NCBI GenBank assembly: GCA_017504065.1
Contig: JAFVRU010000103.1
Location: 1 to 6,666, forward strand
DNA length: 6,666 nucleotides
From: Clostridia bacterium
Lineage (GTDB): Bacteria > Bacillota > Clostridia > Christensenellales > Borkfalkiaceae
Reading direction: 5' to 3'
Shown here one piece after another: positions 6,531-6,666 of the stretch. The first letter of the stretch is position 1, and every line of letters begins with the position of its first letter. The notes below the pieces were generated by a model that was not told the origin of the DNA, did not search any database, and saw only the letters and a list, made by a program, of their open reading frames with translations. Position numbers and translations under genes: made by a program.

Positions 6531-6666
6531 TTTTTAATTTTGAATAGAGCCGTAGTAGTCTCCAATGATATCCCCGACTTCATCGCTCATGCCGTCGTCT
6601 TGAGAAAGATCCCCTTCCGCTTCACCTTGCGTTGCGTCGATCTCGTCGCCGTATACCGTTTCACCA
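6531..6666. repeat. Direct repeat, right copy (136 bp, runs off window)
   Basis: Exact second copy of 5217-5352. The window ends inside it, so 136 bp is a minimum length. If the identity continues, the repeat unit is 5217-6530 (1314 bp): complete head gene, its promoter, and the terminator. Confidence 0.97.
6534..6666 (-). CDS. 3' end of a second copy of the head gene (5' part outside window)
   Basis: The visible 43 codons plus stop encode the same acidic tail as the head gene, from GETVYGDE to GSIQN, with no nucleotide difference. Identity at synonymous positions means a recent duplicate or an assembly duplication, not an old paralogue. The stop codon (6534-6536) is followed 12 bases later by the stem of an intrinsic terminator, so this copy, if real, would be the last gene of its transcript rather than part of the MoxR operon. 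Whether the rest of the gene is intact, divergent or truncated cannot be seen. Confidence 0.7.
   Translation of the reverse strand, partial: GETVYGDEIDATQGEAEGDLSQDDGMSDEVGDIIGDYYGSIQN

Noticed and set aside
6531..6666. Repeat as an insertion-sequence end or attachment site
   Set aside because: The repeat is the coding 3' end of the head gene, is direct rather than inverted, and no transposase or integrase is present.

Overview
The window looks like part of a Gram-positive, Bacillota/Clostridia-type chromosome, probably from an uncultured anaerobe. The reasons are purine-rich Shine-Dalgarno sites, a sigma-A-like promoter with an extended -10, AT-rich spacers and a U-tract terminator. This taxonomic call is inference from style; no marker gene is present. 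All supported genes lie on the minus strand and are read from right to left.

Layout from right to left. At 6534-6666 is the 3' end of a gene entering from outside the window. It encodes 43 residues identical to the C-terminus of the next gene. An intrinsic terminator (6488-6521) follows it closely. The AT-rich spacer then holds short palindromes and a strong promoter (-35 at 6365-6370, -10 at 6342-6347). This promoter drives one tightly packed operon of five genes: (1) a membrane protein of about 348 aa with a short helical cytoplasmic module and an outside domain resembling a divergent InlB/Listeria-Bacteroides repeat (5220-6266); (2) a MoxR-family AAA+ ATPase (4186-5184); (3) a DUF58 protein with a von Willebrand A (VWA) fold (3262-4161); (4) a BatA-like membrane-anchored VWA protein (1262-3265); (5) a second membrane-anchored VWA protein with the beginning of a glutamine-amidotransferase-like domain, cut by the left edge (1-1246).

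How they probably work together: MoxR ATPases are commonly encoded beside DUF58 and VWA proteins and are thought to act as chaperone-like machines, with the VWA domains as metal-dependent adaptors. Here the ATPase and the DUF58 protein appear cytosolic. The two large VWA proteins have paired N-terminal membrane helices and expose the VWA domain after the second helix. The head gene adds another membrane protein with an exported repeat domain. The natural reading is an envelope-associated MoxR/VWA system, but no substrate can be named from sequence alone.

The most unusual signal is a 136-bp perfect direct repeat (5217-5352 and 6531-6666), spaced 1314 bp apart and running off the right edge. 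It covers the 3' end of the head gene and suggests either a very recent tandem duplication of promoter plus head gene or an assembly artefact. There is no sign of tRNA, rRNA, CRISPR, transposase or phage genes.
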